A stretch of DNA of 64,000 nucleotides from [Leptolyngbya] sp. PCC 7376. Lineage in GTDB: Bacteria > Cyanobacteriota > Cyanobacteriia > Cyanobacteriales > MRBY01. Below are positions 1-7,996 of this stretch, one piece after another (within the stretch, counting starts at the first letter, position 1; the number at the start of each line of letters is the position of its first letter). The DNA is taken from contig NC_019683.1 of NCBI RefSeq assembly GCF_000316605.1, positions 4,634,036-4,698,035 on the forward strand, read 5' to 3'. The notes beneath the pieces were generated by a model. The model was not told where the DNA came from and ran no database searches. It saw nothing but the letters and a program-made list of their open reading frames with translations. A program made the translations under genes and the position numbers.

Positions 1-248
1 GACGCGTTATAAGCGTCTAATTGTTGACGATTTTTTTGTAGGGTTTTGTAGTCCACTAAGCCTTCTGCATCAACATAAGTTGAAAGAACCTCCGCAAAGG
101 TCTCTGTATCCGCATTTTCTGTGGTGCTATTCGCTGGTGTTTCTTGGGCGATCGCCGGACTAGAGGTCTGTGATGAAGGCGAGGCGAAACATCCGTTCAC
201 ACCAATAAAGGCGGGAATCAACAGCGTCAACAAATATTGTTTTCTCAT
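1..248 (-). CDS. DUF547-type lipoprotein, N-terminal part (cut by window edge)
   Basis: Only the first 82 codons lie in the window; the gene runs off the left edge. The N terminus (MRKQYLLTLLIPAFIGVNGC) is a short basic and hydrophobic signal ending in a lipobox-like V-N-G-C with Cys at residue 20, so an exported, probably lipid-anchored protein is expected; Asn at -2 is unusual for a lipobox. A low-complexity Ser/Thr/Pro linker follows, then YVDAEGLVDYKTLQKNRQQL, which resembles the start of DUF547 domains. The molecular role of DUF547 is not established. The gene diverges from nothing visible: the next gene to the right is on the same strand. Confidence 0.7.
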   Translation of the reverse strand, partial: MRKQYLLTLLIPAFIGVNGCFASPSSQTSSPAIAQETPANSTTENADTETFAEVLSTYVDAEGLVDYKTLQKNRQQLDAYNA

Positions 249-383
249 GATTAATAAGCAATTTTAAAAGAACTGGCTAACCTTTACTGAGCATAAATTC
301 CTCACCTGTTACACAACTGAAAGCATCCTGATAAGGAGATAAGTTCTTGATGTTTTGTCACTGTAGAAGTCCACAACAACTTC

Positions 384-2486
384 TTAGTTATGGTTTTTTT
401 GGCGCTGTATGCCGAAGAGAAATAGCCCAAGGAGAAATGGCCCCCAGAGGATACTTTGCTGCCAATAACTGAGTGACCAACTTTCCATTCCCAGCGCTAA
501 CTGATACGGCAGTGCAAAGTAGATAAACGCAGAGATGCTAATGAGTTGTATGCCCCAGTTGCGGCTTGATACGGCAAACGGTACAAGCCAAGTAAAGTAC
601 CAAGCATGAATAATCGGTGACAGCAGCATCAATGTGATCAAATAGTGTTCTGTAAATCGCCCAACTGACTTGAATTTGCGTAACCCCCACAAAAGGCTAA
701 TGAACAATGGCACTGCATAAATCCAGTTGAGCTTGACAGAGGCCGGCCATAAATAAGTCACCCATTGGGGAATCAAAGACGCACTGCGTCCATAGCTGAC
801 AAACGGCGAGGTGATTGGAACAACCGGGCAGCTCCAACCTTGGCAAAAGGGAAGTGCTGCAATTAAAAAGGGCAGAATTCCTAACAAAAGTAGGGCGATC
901 GCCTTGCCCCAATTCTTAAAACGCCAATGCGATGTTTGTTCGTCTGTACTCGAAATATCTGCTGAGTGGACTTGCCGCCAAGCCAGAAATCCTAAAACAG
1001 GTAAGGACATCCATTTGGTTGCAATGCTCAGGCCTAGCCATAATACACTTTTGAATTTAGCCAATGTTAATTTATTCGGTGGCGATCGCCTTTTTCCTTC
1101 AGTTTCCGAATGGGGAGAATCCCAGTTCAACCAAGCAGCGACCAAAGCCAATAAAAACCAGCTATCGTAATGCCCACCACCAGCAAAGCTATAAATCACC
1201 AGTGGATTCCAGGCGTAGATCAAGCTGGCCTTATAACCAAAACGGCAACTAAGTAACCGACAAATTCCTAAGTCAGCGACCACAAAAGCTGACTTAAATA
1301 ACAAGACAGAAGGACTCAACGCAGCTAACACCCGAAACCCTAGTTGTGTTACTGGTGGGTAAATCGCGGCATGGTCAGGATGATTAATTTTAGACCACCA
1401 ATCAAAGCGCAAGTGATTAAGCACATCAGCATCTGGCGCTAGCAGATAAGGATTGAAACCGTGATTTTGCAAATGGCCTTCCCACAGATAACGCCAAATA
1501 TCGTCACCGGGATACATCGCTAGTAAAAGTAAACGCGGGGCGATCGCCAACCCCCAAAACCAGTAACGATTGACTTTAGATAAACTATGACTGGCAAGGA
1601 AACCAATACTCATTAATCCCATCGCTACCCAGAAATGAGGAACAGCATTAGGGTCATTGAGAAAGTCCCCATTGGGAACTGCCCAGATACTCCCGACTAA
1701 CATCAAGAGGGCGATCGCACCGAGTAATATTTGCTGCATAGACTTTTGTCTCACAAAAGCCTGCCATCGTTGCCAGAATACTTGACCTGTTTTTTGCCAA
1801 TATAGTTTGGCAAGGGTCGCTAGAATCACTTGACCCGCTTTGACGCTACCTCGCACTGTACCGGATATCTTTGACTGTCCGCCCTGACGAGGCAAGTAGT
1901 TGACTGGCTGCTCACAAATTCTCAGACTGTTTTGCTGCCAATGTTCTGCGGCTTTGGCCTGCATCTCAACTGTCCAACCAAAGTCACGATTAGTCATTGC
2001 AAACTGTTCAAGAGTTTGTCTTCGAATTAAGCGGAGCGGCCCTAAATCTTCATAGGCATATCCCCAACCCAAATGAATCAAACGGGTTGCTAACCAATTG
2101 CCAAAATTTTGTATTGGAGTGAGTTGCGATCGCCCAGATGCAGTGCTCCGTCGATTACCTAAAATAAAGTCATATTGCGATCGCAACGATAGCAATTTCG
2201 GCAGATCAGAAAGATCATCACTGCCATCGCCATCACAAAATAAAATCCATTCAGCTTGAGCTACCTGAGGCGATCGTATGCCTCGCAAACACGCCTGGCC
2301 ATATCCTCGACGAGATTCATGAAGAACAGTAGCTCCAGCTTGGGCTGCCAAAAACGGCGTGCGATCGCTGCTGCCATTATCAACAACACAAATCGTCTCT
2401 ATGCCTTGCAACCTAAGCTGATGAATAATAGTCTCGATTGTTGCTTCCTCATTGAGGACAGGAATAACGGCAACAATATTTTTCAA
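384..2486 (-). CDS. two-domain glycosyltransferase: GT2 fused to a polytopic membrane GT (MptB/DUF2029-like)
   Basis: The 700-residue product begins with a GT-A fold family 2 transferase (residues about 1-230): nucleotide-binding start IPVLNEEATIE, VVDNGSSDRT near 34-43, and the acidic metal-binding stretch DGDGSD at 85-90. This part resembles dolichol/polyprenol-phosphate sugar synthases (DPM1-like). From about residue 250 to the end there are many hydrophobic segments, with a conserved-looking loop (GDDIWRYLWEGHLQNHGFNP) typical of polyprenol-phosphate-dependent mannosyltransferases of the GT87/MptB kind. Known biology suggests the first domain makes a lipid-linked sugar and the second uses it on the far side of the membrane; this coupling is inference. 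The ATG at 2486 starts directly at the GT2 domain. A Met-Lys start with little upstream room makes this start likely. Confidence 0.8.
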   Translation of the reverse strand: MKNIVAVIPVLNEEATIETIIHQLRLQGIETICVVDNGSSDRTPFLAAQAGATVLHESRRGYGQACLRGIRSPQVAQAEWILFCDGDGSDDLSDLPKLLSLRSQYDFILGNRRSTASGRSQLTPIQNFGNWLATRLIHLGWGYAYEDLGPLRLIRRQTLEQFAMTNRDFGWTVEMQAKAAEHWQQNSLRICEQPVNYLPRQGGQSKISGTVRGSVKAGQVILATLAKLYWQKTGQVFWQRWQAFVRQKSMQQILLGAIALLMLVGSIWAVPNGDFLNDPNAVPHFWVAMGLMSIGFLASHSLSKVNRYWFWGLAIAPRLLLLAMYPGDDIWRYLWEGHLQNHGFNPYLLAPDADVLNHLRFDWWSKINHPDHAAIYPPVTQLGFRVLAALSPSVLLFKSAFVVADLGICRLLSCRFGYKASLIYAWNPLVIYSFAGGGHYDSWFLLALVAAWLNWDSPHSETEGKRRSPPNKLTLAKFKSVLWLGLSIATKWMSLPVLGFLAWRQVHSADISSTDEQTSHWRFKNWGKAIALLLLGILPFLIAALPFCQGWSCPVVPITSPFVSYGRSASLIPQWVTYLWPASVKLNWIYAVPLFISLLWGLRKFKSVGRFTEHYLITLMLLSPIIHAWYFTWLVPFAVSSRNWGIQLISISAFIYFALPYQLALGMESWSLSYWQQSILWGPFLLGLFLFGIQRQKNHN

Positions 2487-3038
2487 AATAAAAAACTGAC
2501 AAAAAGGAAAAAACTTATTGCTCAGCCTAGCACTTAAAAAATATTTCTTGGGTTGACGCTTTTACCGACTACAGAATAAACCTTGTCTAAAACGAGTTGG
2601 GTCTGGGCTCATCTTGGAGGGGACGGCGATCGCCACCATTTGTTGAGTGGCAGTTTCAGCATCTATCTTTGATGACAAATCCACACACTTACTAGCATTT
2701 CATTAAGGTCTTCGAGATTTTCTGCTACCGCTACCAACTTGCGGATGAACTAAAAAAAGATGAACAAAAACAGATCTTATACGGATAACTTTTCATTTGC
2801 AGACTAGATAAAAACTGCGGCGATCATCGAATCATCCATTCATTTTTTATAGGCGAAGGCCCTGCTTAATTTTCTGATCTTGACGTAAAAACAGCAAAAC
2901 TAGGGCTTCAATATTCTCAAGCGTTTTGTACAACTCAATATCTGATAGCGGAAAAACATGACTAAATATGACTTTTTCTGGATTTTTTCTGCCAGCAAAT
3001 TAGGCCATGATTGAGCCATTGAGATTATGAGACAACAA
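2487..3038. other. intergenic region with a possible gene scrap
   Basis: This 552-base stretch between the glycosyltransferase start and the IS cluster has no convincing gene. One HIP1-like site lies near 2626. On the minus strand, 2847-2999 reads as about 48 codons without a stop (containing SDIELYKTLENIEALVLLF) and ends in TAA. It lacks a start and begins just after a stop next to the IS boundary, so it may be the tail of a gene truncated by the insertion events. I do not recognise the family and would not call it a gene. Confidence 0.4.
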
Positions 3039-3079
3039 TTGACCTCTTGCAAAAGGTTATATAGCAGCGAAGGAGAAGG

Positions 3080-3951
3080 TTAGGACATAGAACAGAAGGC
3101 TATTCTGATGGCATCGAACAAATCCTCAGTCTTCTTGATGAGCTTACTTACCTCCTTCTTTAACCTCCCCCAAAACTTCTCTATCTTGTTCAGGTGTGGT
3201 GAGTAGGGTGGCAAAAATATCACTTCACATCCTGCCTTCGCCACCAATGTTTGTATTCTTTCCTTTGGATGAACACTGGCATTATCCAGAATAATAATTT
3301 GACCCGGAATCAACTCTGGCACTAAGCAATCCTCTACCCATTGGCAAACTAAGGCGCTGTTGGCATAGCCCTCAAATACCATCGGTGCTATCTGCTCTCC
3401 CTCTCGCCATCCTCCAATCACGCTAACTCGTTCTGTACGATGACCTAACTTCTCTGCGATAAACCTCTCTGACTTATGGCAGTAGCCATACCCATAATCT
3501 AAGGTATTATCAAATCCACTTTCATCGATATATACGAGTCGTTCTTGGCCATACTGCTTCAGTTGTGCCACAAATGCTTTTTCTAATTCTTTATCTCTCT
3601 CTTGATATCGATAGGTCTTTTTTTTCGAGTAAATTCAATTTTCCGTAGAGCTTCACGTCTGGATGCATCACTAATAGACTCTGGCCATTTCTCCGCCATT
3701 TCCTTCTGGGTTAGATGCCCATATTCCTCTGCAAAAGCACGAAAAGCATCTAGATCATTAATCTTCGGTTGAGGGCCTCGACGGTAATCTGTCTTCGGAG
3801 CGACTGAACCGATTTTCTCTCGTCGTTTCAGCCACAGGTCTAGCGTATTTCGGCTAATACCAAAGAAGCGACAGATATCACTTTTTCGTTCACCTTTATC
3901 GAAGGCGGCAACAGCTTTTAGGCGTAAATCAAGACTATGGGGAGCAGGCAT
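3080..3951 (-). CDS. IS630-family transposase, two overlapping frames joined by a -1 shift
   Basis: The first frame (3583-3951) encodes a helix-turn-helix N-terminal part (MPAPHSLDLRLKAVAAFDKG, then SDICRFFGISRNTLDLWLKR) of 122 residues. The second frame (3080-3571) encodes the DDE catalytic part: YIDESGF (first Asp), IILDNASVHP (second Asp) and PYSPHLNKIEKFWGRLK (Glu). The frames meet at a run of eight A on the coding strand; in the zero frame the codons are CGA AAA AAA AGA, a perfect A AAA AAA heptamer for -1 slippage, giving the continuous ...TRKKKTYRYQERDKEL... This matches the known use of frameshifting in IS630 transposases, so the gene is probably intact rather than broken. Confidence 0.85.
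3618..3625 (-). promoter_or_regulatory. A8 slippery site for -1 frameshifting in IS630 transposase
   Basis: Eight T on the plus strand are eight A on the coding strand, phased CGA AAA AAA AGA. Slippage by -1 joins the helix-turn-helix frame to the DDE frame exactly where homologous transposases are continuous. Confidence 0.75.
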
Positions 3952-4005
3952 GGCATCTATGTTTATTACTTCTATCCTATTCTGTCTTAACCCACTCCTT
4001 GCCTG

Positions 4006-4314
4006 CTATAGCAATTCAAAATTGTAGAGACCAGCAATGAGATTAAGTCTTAATCCCCATCTCCGACGGCGGTTACGATATCGACTGGATAATATACGAA
4101 ATCTTTTGAGCATTCTGAATACCATCTCAATGATGATTCTTTGAGCTGCTAAGAGCTGATTCTCTTGTTTCTGCTCCGCAGTCAACTCTCCTCCTCTAGG
4201 CTTTTTTTGAGGAGTGTGACTCCGCTGATGCCGCTTGTGTAGACCTGGATATCCAGCGTCGGCAAGGCAGAGTTGTCCCTGCTGAAAATGCACTCTACTC
4301 TTTTTGAGTAGTTT
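4006..4314 (-). pseudogene. IS5-like (ISa) transposase, C-terminal fragment
   Basis: The readable protein from LLKKSRVHFQQGQLCLADAGY to the end GLYNFELL matches the C-terminal third of the DDE_Tnp_4-type transposase whose remains lie at 53628-57861. It keeps the ADAGY Asp region and the Glu-containing IIIEMVFRMLKRFRIL helix. The N-terminal two thirds are absent: upstream of Leu-Leu-Lys-Lys the frame enters unrelated CHAT-gene DNA. Its stop codon (TAG at 4006-4008) is supplied by the end of the inserted IS630 element. It cannot encode an active transposase. Confidence 0.85.
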
Positions 4315-4443
4315 ATTGTTCGGCTTCGGCAGAGCGGACATTGTCACTGAACAAGTCATTTAACTCTTGAACCTTCAGTAAATCTAAGACTCTTTGGGCT
4401 TCGAGAATCCGGTCTTCCTGGAGGAGTAAATCTGCCAACTCAC
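4315..4443 (-). pseudogene. scrap of a TPR-CHAT domain gene
   Basis: A 129-base segment trapped between two oppositely oriented ISa fragments. On the minus strand it reads ELADLLLQEDRILEAQRVLD followed by LLKVQELNDLFSDNVR, the same kind of segment as GLLLAEDEPSQANLKLARDV-LENLQLAELDNFFRN in the full-length CHAT protein encoded at 46541-49123, i.e. the linker between the TPR array and the CHAT protease domain. It differs clearly from that gene, so it comes from a second CHAT gene of this lineage, now destroyed. The rest of the gene is not visible on either side. Confidence 0.7.
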
Positions 4444-4710
4444 TTGACCTCTTGCAAAAGGGGTGAGAGTAGGTAAAAAAGAGGAAAGTAACAGAGCCAT
4501 AGCGATAAAAATGCCAACTTACGAACAGCTCCAACATTTATCTCCAGAACAATTCAGGAGAGCCTGTGGAGTTAAACTTCAGACCTTCAATCGTCTGGTA
4601 GAAGTCCTAGCAGAAGCTAAAGCAAAGCAAAAACCCGGTCGTCCCAGTGTTTTATCCCTGAAAAATCAGTTACTCCTCACCTTGGAATATCTGAGGGAAT
4701 ATCGTACCTC
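4444..4710 (+). mobile_element. 5' fragment of IS5-like element ISa
   Basis: It begins with the terminal repeat TTGACCTCTTGCAAAAGG (4444-4461) followed by GGTGAGAGTAGG, identical in type to the right end of the nest at 57928 read inward. It carries the transposase start and about 65-70 codons. Homology to ISa ends at LREYRT, near 4707-4714, where it is joined to the 3' part of a different element. Confidence 0.85.
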
Positions 4711-5212
4711 TTCTCCAAGCTATGGGGTGGTGGATTCTCAATCGGTGGATACCGCAACAATGATTCACCAAGATGTCGGTGTGGATGGCAACAAACGCAT
4801 CAAAGGTCGTAAACGCCATGTGATGGTTGATAGCTTGGGCATCCCTCTAGCAGTGGTAGTCACCGCAGCTCATATCTCTGATATCAAAGGATTGCGATTC
4901 CTACTAGAGTGAGTTCAACATCTAGATTTAAATTTAGAGCGCCTCTATTTGCTCTATGTCGATGGAGGCTATCATGGCGCGAATCTCGTGCGCTGGGTGA
5001 TGAATAGCTTCGGTTGGATATTGGAGGTTGTGTTACGTCCAAAAGAACAAAAGAGTTTTACTCCTCTACCAAGGCGATGGGTTGTAGAAAGAACCTTTGG
5101 CTGGTTTTATTGGTGCAGGCGTTTGAGTCGTGATTATGAATGTTCAACCGAAAGTGCAGAAGCTTGGATTTACATTGCCTCTATGCTTCTACTATTAAGA
5201 CGATTAGCCTGA
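4511..5212 (+). pseudogene. chimeric transposase relic: ISa N terminus joined to ISb C terminus, with internal stop
   Basis: From ATG 4511 the frame reads MPTYEQLQHLSPEQFRRACG..., the N terminus of the ISa (DDE_Tnp_4) transposase, up to LREYRT. It then continues without a break into SYGVVDSQSVDTATMIHQ, the catalytic half of the IS5/IS427-type ISb transposase (compare 54063-54548). A TGA at 4910-4912 replaces a CGA Arg codon of the sister copy; the frame then resumes (VQHLDLNLERLYLLYVDGGY ... RRWVVERTFGWFYWCRRLSR) to the stop at 5212. It is a recombination joint between two unrelated transposase genes that happens to be in frame, later killed by a nonsense change. Confidence 0.85.
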
Positions 5213-5235
5213 AACCAGACTTTTCAGACATCCTC
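4711..5235 (+). mobile_element. 3' fragment of IS5/IS427-like element ISb
   Basis: Matches 54050-54571 of the full ISb copy and ends with CTTTTCAGACATCCTC (5220-5235), the inverted complement of the ISb left end (GAGGATGTCTGAAAAG at 53675). The 5' half is missing. The following toxin-antitoxin gene begins only 8 bases beyond the end. Confidence 0.85.
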
Positions 5236-5243
5236 TAATAACC

Positions 5244-5558
5244 GTGGCGAAAATGAAATCATCACCTTTAAATCAACACATTGTTCTTTCGACCTTAGGA
5301 GATCACCAGGATCAGATCGAACGGCTTGGTGTTAAATCCCTTGCACTATTTGGTTCTACAGCTCGTGGCGAAGCAAATAGTGGCAGTGATTTAGATTTTT
5401 TAGTGGGATTTGATGTTGAACTAACTTTTGATCTTTATATGGATTTAAAATTTCTTCTTGAAGATCTTTTTGAGAAAAATGTGGATCTCGTCATCAAAGA
5501 AGATTTGAAACCACAAATTAAAGAAACTGTTCTCGCACAAGCTATCTATGTCACGTAG
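5244..5558 (+). CDS. mntA: MntA-type minimal nucleotidyltransferase (antitoxin of type VII TA)
   Basis: The 104-residue protein has the nucleotidyltransferase signature GSTARGEANSGSDLDFLV (G-S-X10-D-X-D) near residue 37, and later DLVIKEDLKP, the pattern of small MNT proteins. In characterised type VII systems the MntA enzyme AMPylates its HEPN partner and so neutralises it. The next gene is the matching HEPN toxin, overlapping by 11 bases, as is usual. The start is GTG 5244 or, equally plausibly, ATG 5253. Everything upstream is IS sequence (ISb ends at 5235), so its native promoter may be gone. No HIP1 site is present in the pair. Confidence 0.85.
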   Translation: MAKMKSSPLNQHIVLSTLGDHQDQIERLGVKSLALFGSTARGEANSGSDLDFLVGFDVELTFDLYMDLKFLLEDLFEKNVDLVIKEDLKPQIKETVLAQAIYVT

Positions 5559-5894
5559 TCTTCGCCTATATCTTGCAGATATTTTAAGCAGCATTAGCAA
5601 GATTGAAATCTATGCTGGCGACTTGAATTATGAAGAGCTATGTGAAGATGAATGCACCTTAGATGCGATTATCCATAATCTACAAATTATCGGTGAGACA
5701 GCCAAACAAAGCCCTAACGAACTCAGAGAAAATATCATCAAGTTGAGTGGAAAAGAATTGCCAGCTTAAGGGATATTATTGCTCACACTTATTTCAAGGT
5801 GAATACAAAAATTATTTGGAGCATAATACAAACTAAGCTGTCTCCTCTCAAAGCTTGTATTGAACAGATGCTAAATGACGAAACACTTCTTTGA
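5548..5894 (+). pseudogene. hepT: HepT-type HEPN toxin (DUF86), frameshifted
   Basis: The first frame (5548-5769) reads MSRSLRLYLADILSSISKIE... IIHNLQIIGETAKQSP... KELPA and stops. The missing C-terminal part continues in the +1 frame: SLRDIIAHTYFKVNTKIIWS... to TGA at 5892-5894, and it contains the HEPN catalytic motif R-X4-H-X-Y (RDIIAHTY). Compared with usual DUF86 proteins a few residues around P-W-x-x-I-A-G are missing at the joint, so a small deletion of 3n+1 or 3n+2 bases is the likely cause. The translated first frame lacks the RNase motif, so the toxin should be inactive while the antitoxin gene is intact. Confidence 0.75.
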
Positions 5895-6015
5895 GCTGAC
5901 GCTTGATATTTGCAAACCATAACCAATCCTGTGAACAATCGTCACAAGGCAGATCTGCCAGAATCGCGACTGTTAACATTGCGGATAGATAAAATTTCAC
6001 CGTGTTGATTGTTAT

Positions 6016-7554
6016 ATGTTTGATCGTCGTGTCAGTGGTGTATTGCTGCATCCGACCTCCCTTCCTGGACGTTTTGGGATTGGAGATTTAGGGGCGGAAG
6101 CCTATCGTTTTATTGATTTTTTAGCGAAGGGTGGTCAGCAGATTTGGCAAGTTTTACCCCTAGGCCCGACAGGTTTCGGAAATTCTCCCTATCTTTGTTA
6201 TTCGGCGTTTGCGGGTAACCCGATGCTCATTAACCTTGAGTGGTTGGCATCTGAGGGTTTATTAGATCAAAGCGATCTGGATAATGCACCAGAATTTTCG
6301 GAAACTGGACTTGACTATAGTAAGGCGATCGCCTTTAAAATGCCCCTCCTCAAAAAAGCCAGTGAAAAGTTTCGCACATCAGCGACAGCGGACCGTAAAG
6401 AAGCCTTTATCGAATTTTGTGAAGATCAAACCTATTGGCTCGATGACTATGCGCTATTTATGGCAATTAAAGAAGCTAATGACGGTAAATCTTGGTTTCA
6501 GTGGGAGCCGAAATTAGCATGGCGCGAAACTGAGGCGATCGCCCTGAAACGAGAAGAATTAAAAGAAGCCATTTTCTTCCATAAATATATTCAATCCGAA
6601 TTTTTCCGACAATGGTCTAGCTTGAAAGAGTACGCCAATGGCAAAGGAATTCAAATCTTTGGCGATCTGCCCATTTATGTCGCCCATGACAGCGCTGATG
6701 TGTGGGGACATCCAAAAATTTTCCGCCTCGATTACAAAACAGGTGCAGCGAAATGGATGGCTGGTGTACCACCCGACTACTTTAGTGAAACCGGACAACT
6801 CTGGGGAAATCCCGTTTACAACTGGCGCAACCTCGCCCGCACCAACTATGCCTGGTGGATTGAACGAGTGAAAACAATGTTGGCTTTTGTCGATATTATT
6901 CGTGTTGATCACTTCCGGGGCTTTGAGGGATTTTGGGCTGTGCCCAGAGGCGAAAAAACCGCGATGAATGGTCGTTGGGTCGGTGCCAAAGGCGATGAAT
7001 TTTTCCAAATTCTGAAAGATACTCTCGGTGACTTGCCGATTGTGGCTGAGGATCTCGGTGTGATCACACCGGAAGTAGAAGCATTACGAGATAAGTACAA
7101 ACTTCCCGGCATGAAAATTCTGCAATTTGCCTTTGATAGCGATCGCGCCAACCCTTTCCTACCCTTTAACTACGTCAACCGCAATTGCCTCGTTTACACT
7201 GGCACTCACGATAATGACACTACTGTGGGTTGGTTTGACAAACGTACCGAGGAAGAAAAATCTCGGGTCACAGATTACCTCGGTTGCGTTGGTGAAGAAG
7301 GTATTCACTGGGCCTTAATCCGCTTAGCAATGGGCTCTGTAGCAAATATCGCCATTTTCCCTTTACAAGATTTATTCGGGCTAGGGACAGACGCCAAAAT
7401 GAATACCCCTGGCATCGCCGCTGGCAACTGGGAATGGCGGTATGATGCGGCTTCTCTCTCGGATGATTTAATTTGGAAATTCCGATCTGTGACTTATATG
7501 TATGGTCGTGATTCCGGCTATGAAGAACCGCAGGAAGAATGGGCCGAATCCTAA
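6016..7554 (+). CDS. malQ: 4-alpha-glucanotransferase (amylomaltase)
   Basis: A 512-residue GH77 enzyme that transfers alpha-1,4-glucan segments between maltooligosaccharides in glycogen and maltodextrin metabolism in the cytoplasm. Hallmarks are GVLLHPTSLPGRFGIGDLG at the N terminus, IFGDLPIYVAHDSADVW, the nucleophile region DIIRVDHFRGFE, the acid/base region PIVAEDLGVITP, and GTHDNDTT near the C terminus. Length is normal for bacterial MalQ. The ATG at 6016 lies immediately before the conserved N terminus. The next gene (DUF1818) overlaps its end by 16 bases, suggesting translational coupling. Confidence 0.95.
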   Translation: MFDRRVSGVLLHPTSLPGRFGIGDLGAEAYRFIDFLAKGGQQIWQVLPLGPTGFGNSPYLCYSAFAGNPMLINLEWLASEGLLDQSDLDNAPEFSETGLDYSKAIAFKMPLLKKASEKFRTSATADRKEAFIEFCEDQTYWLDDYALFMAIKEANDGKSWFQWEPKLAWRETEAIALKREELKEAIFFHKYIQSEFFRQWSSLKEYANGKGIQIFGDLPIYVAHDSADVWGHPKIFRLDYKTGAAKWMAGVPPDYFSETGQLWGNPVYNWRNLARTNYAWWIERVKTMLAFVDIIRVDHFRGFEGFWAVPRGEKTAMNGRWVGAKGDEFFQILKDTLGDLPIVAEDLGVITPEVEALRDKYKLPGMKILQFAFDSDRANPFLPFNYVNRNCLVYTGTHDNDTTVGWFDKRTEEEKSRVTDYLGCVGEEGIHWALIRLAMGSVANIAIFPLQDLFGLGTDAKMNTPGIAAGNWEWRYDAASLSDDLIWKFRSVTYMYGRDSGYEEPQEEWAES

Positions 7555-7922
7555 AAAAAGGGGCAGGTTGGCGACTGGGATGGAATCCGGATCCAACTTG
7601 TCCTTTTCAAGGGCTCGTGGGCACTGATGATTGGGCAGTGGAATTGACTGCTGCCGAATTTTCTGATTTTTGTCGGCTACTCACTCAACTTGCAGAAACT
7701 GTGGACGCGATCGCCCCCGAACTGATGGAAGAAGAAAAAATTGCGATTGAGGCTGAGAGTGATTTAATTTGGCTGGAAATCGAAGGCTTTGCAAACAGCT
7801 ACAGTTTGCGGATGCTGATCTTACAAAATCGCAATGCCGAAGGTAATTGGTCAGCGTCTAATGTCCCGGCTCTCGTTAGCCTTGCTCAAATTTTTCATAA
7901 AACTCAGGAACTCCCACTGTGA
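7539..7922 (+). CDS. DUF1818 family protein
   Basis: 127 residues beginning MGRILKKGAGWRLGWNPDP, with DDWAVELTAAEFSDFCRLL and a following acidic region; this matches a conserved cyanobacterial family of unknown function (DUF1818). It is predicted soluble, without signal peptide or membrane segment. It starts inside the end of malQ and its stop (TGA 7920-7922) overlaps a possible GTG start of the next gene, so the three may be one transcript. No function can be deduced. Confidence 0.8.
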   Translation: MGRILKKGAGWRLGWNPDPTCPFQGLVGTDDWAVELTAAEFSDFCRLLTQLAETVDAIAPELMEEEKIAIEAESDLIWLEIEGFANSYSLRMLILQNRNAEGNWSASNVPALVSLAQIFHKTQELPL

Positions 7923-7996
7923 CGAGATCACAGATGTCTCTGAGAAATCCATTTAGAGTATTGGGCAACGAATCCTTCACTTTGCTGAATGCAACT

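Larger units (their letters stand above)
3062..4008 (-). mobile_element. IS630-family insertion sequence, 947 bp, with TA target duplication
   Basis: The ends are imperfect inverted repeats: TAGCAGCGAAGGAG at the left and, read inward from the right, TAGCAGGCAAGGAG. TA flanks both sides (3060-3061 and 4009-4010), the target duplication expected for IS630/Tc1-type transposition. Removing the element and one TA restores GGTTATAGCAATTC, which differs by one base from the uninterrupted end of the sister element at 53626-53639 (GGTTATGGCAATTC). Boundaries are therefore well supported. Confidence 0.9.
3039..4314 (-). mobile_element. partial IS5-like element (ISa), 3' part, interrupted by an IS630 element
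   Basis: The left end is TTGACCTCTTGCAAAAGG (3039-3056), the same terminal repeat that bounds the large nested element at 53610-57928. The sequence 4009-4314 matches the 3' part of that element's transposase gene. Homology stops abruptly at about 4314, where foreign DNA (a CHAT-gene scrap) begins, so the 5' half is missing. The IS630 element at 3062-4008 sits only about 22 bases inside the terminal repeat. Confidence 0.85.

Noticed and set aside
3618-3625. A8 run as an inactivating frameshift in the IS630 transposase
   Set aside because: The phase A AAA AAA at the exact joint and the otherwise complete protein fit programmed -1 frameshifting better.
5848-6051. 67-codon minus-strand open frame upstream of malQ (contains CSQDWLWFANIKRQLKEVFRHL)
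   Set aside because: It overlaps both the toxin relic and the malQ start, has no ribosome site or recognised domain, and is best explained as chance or an old unrecognisable remnant.
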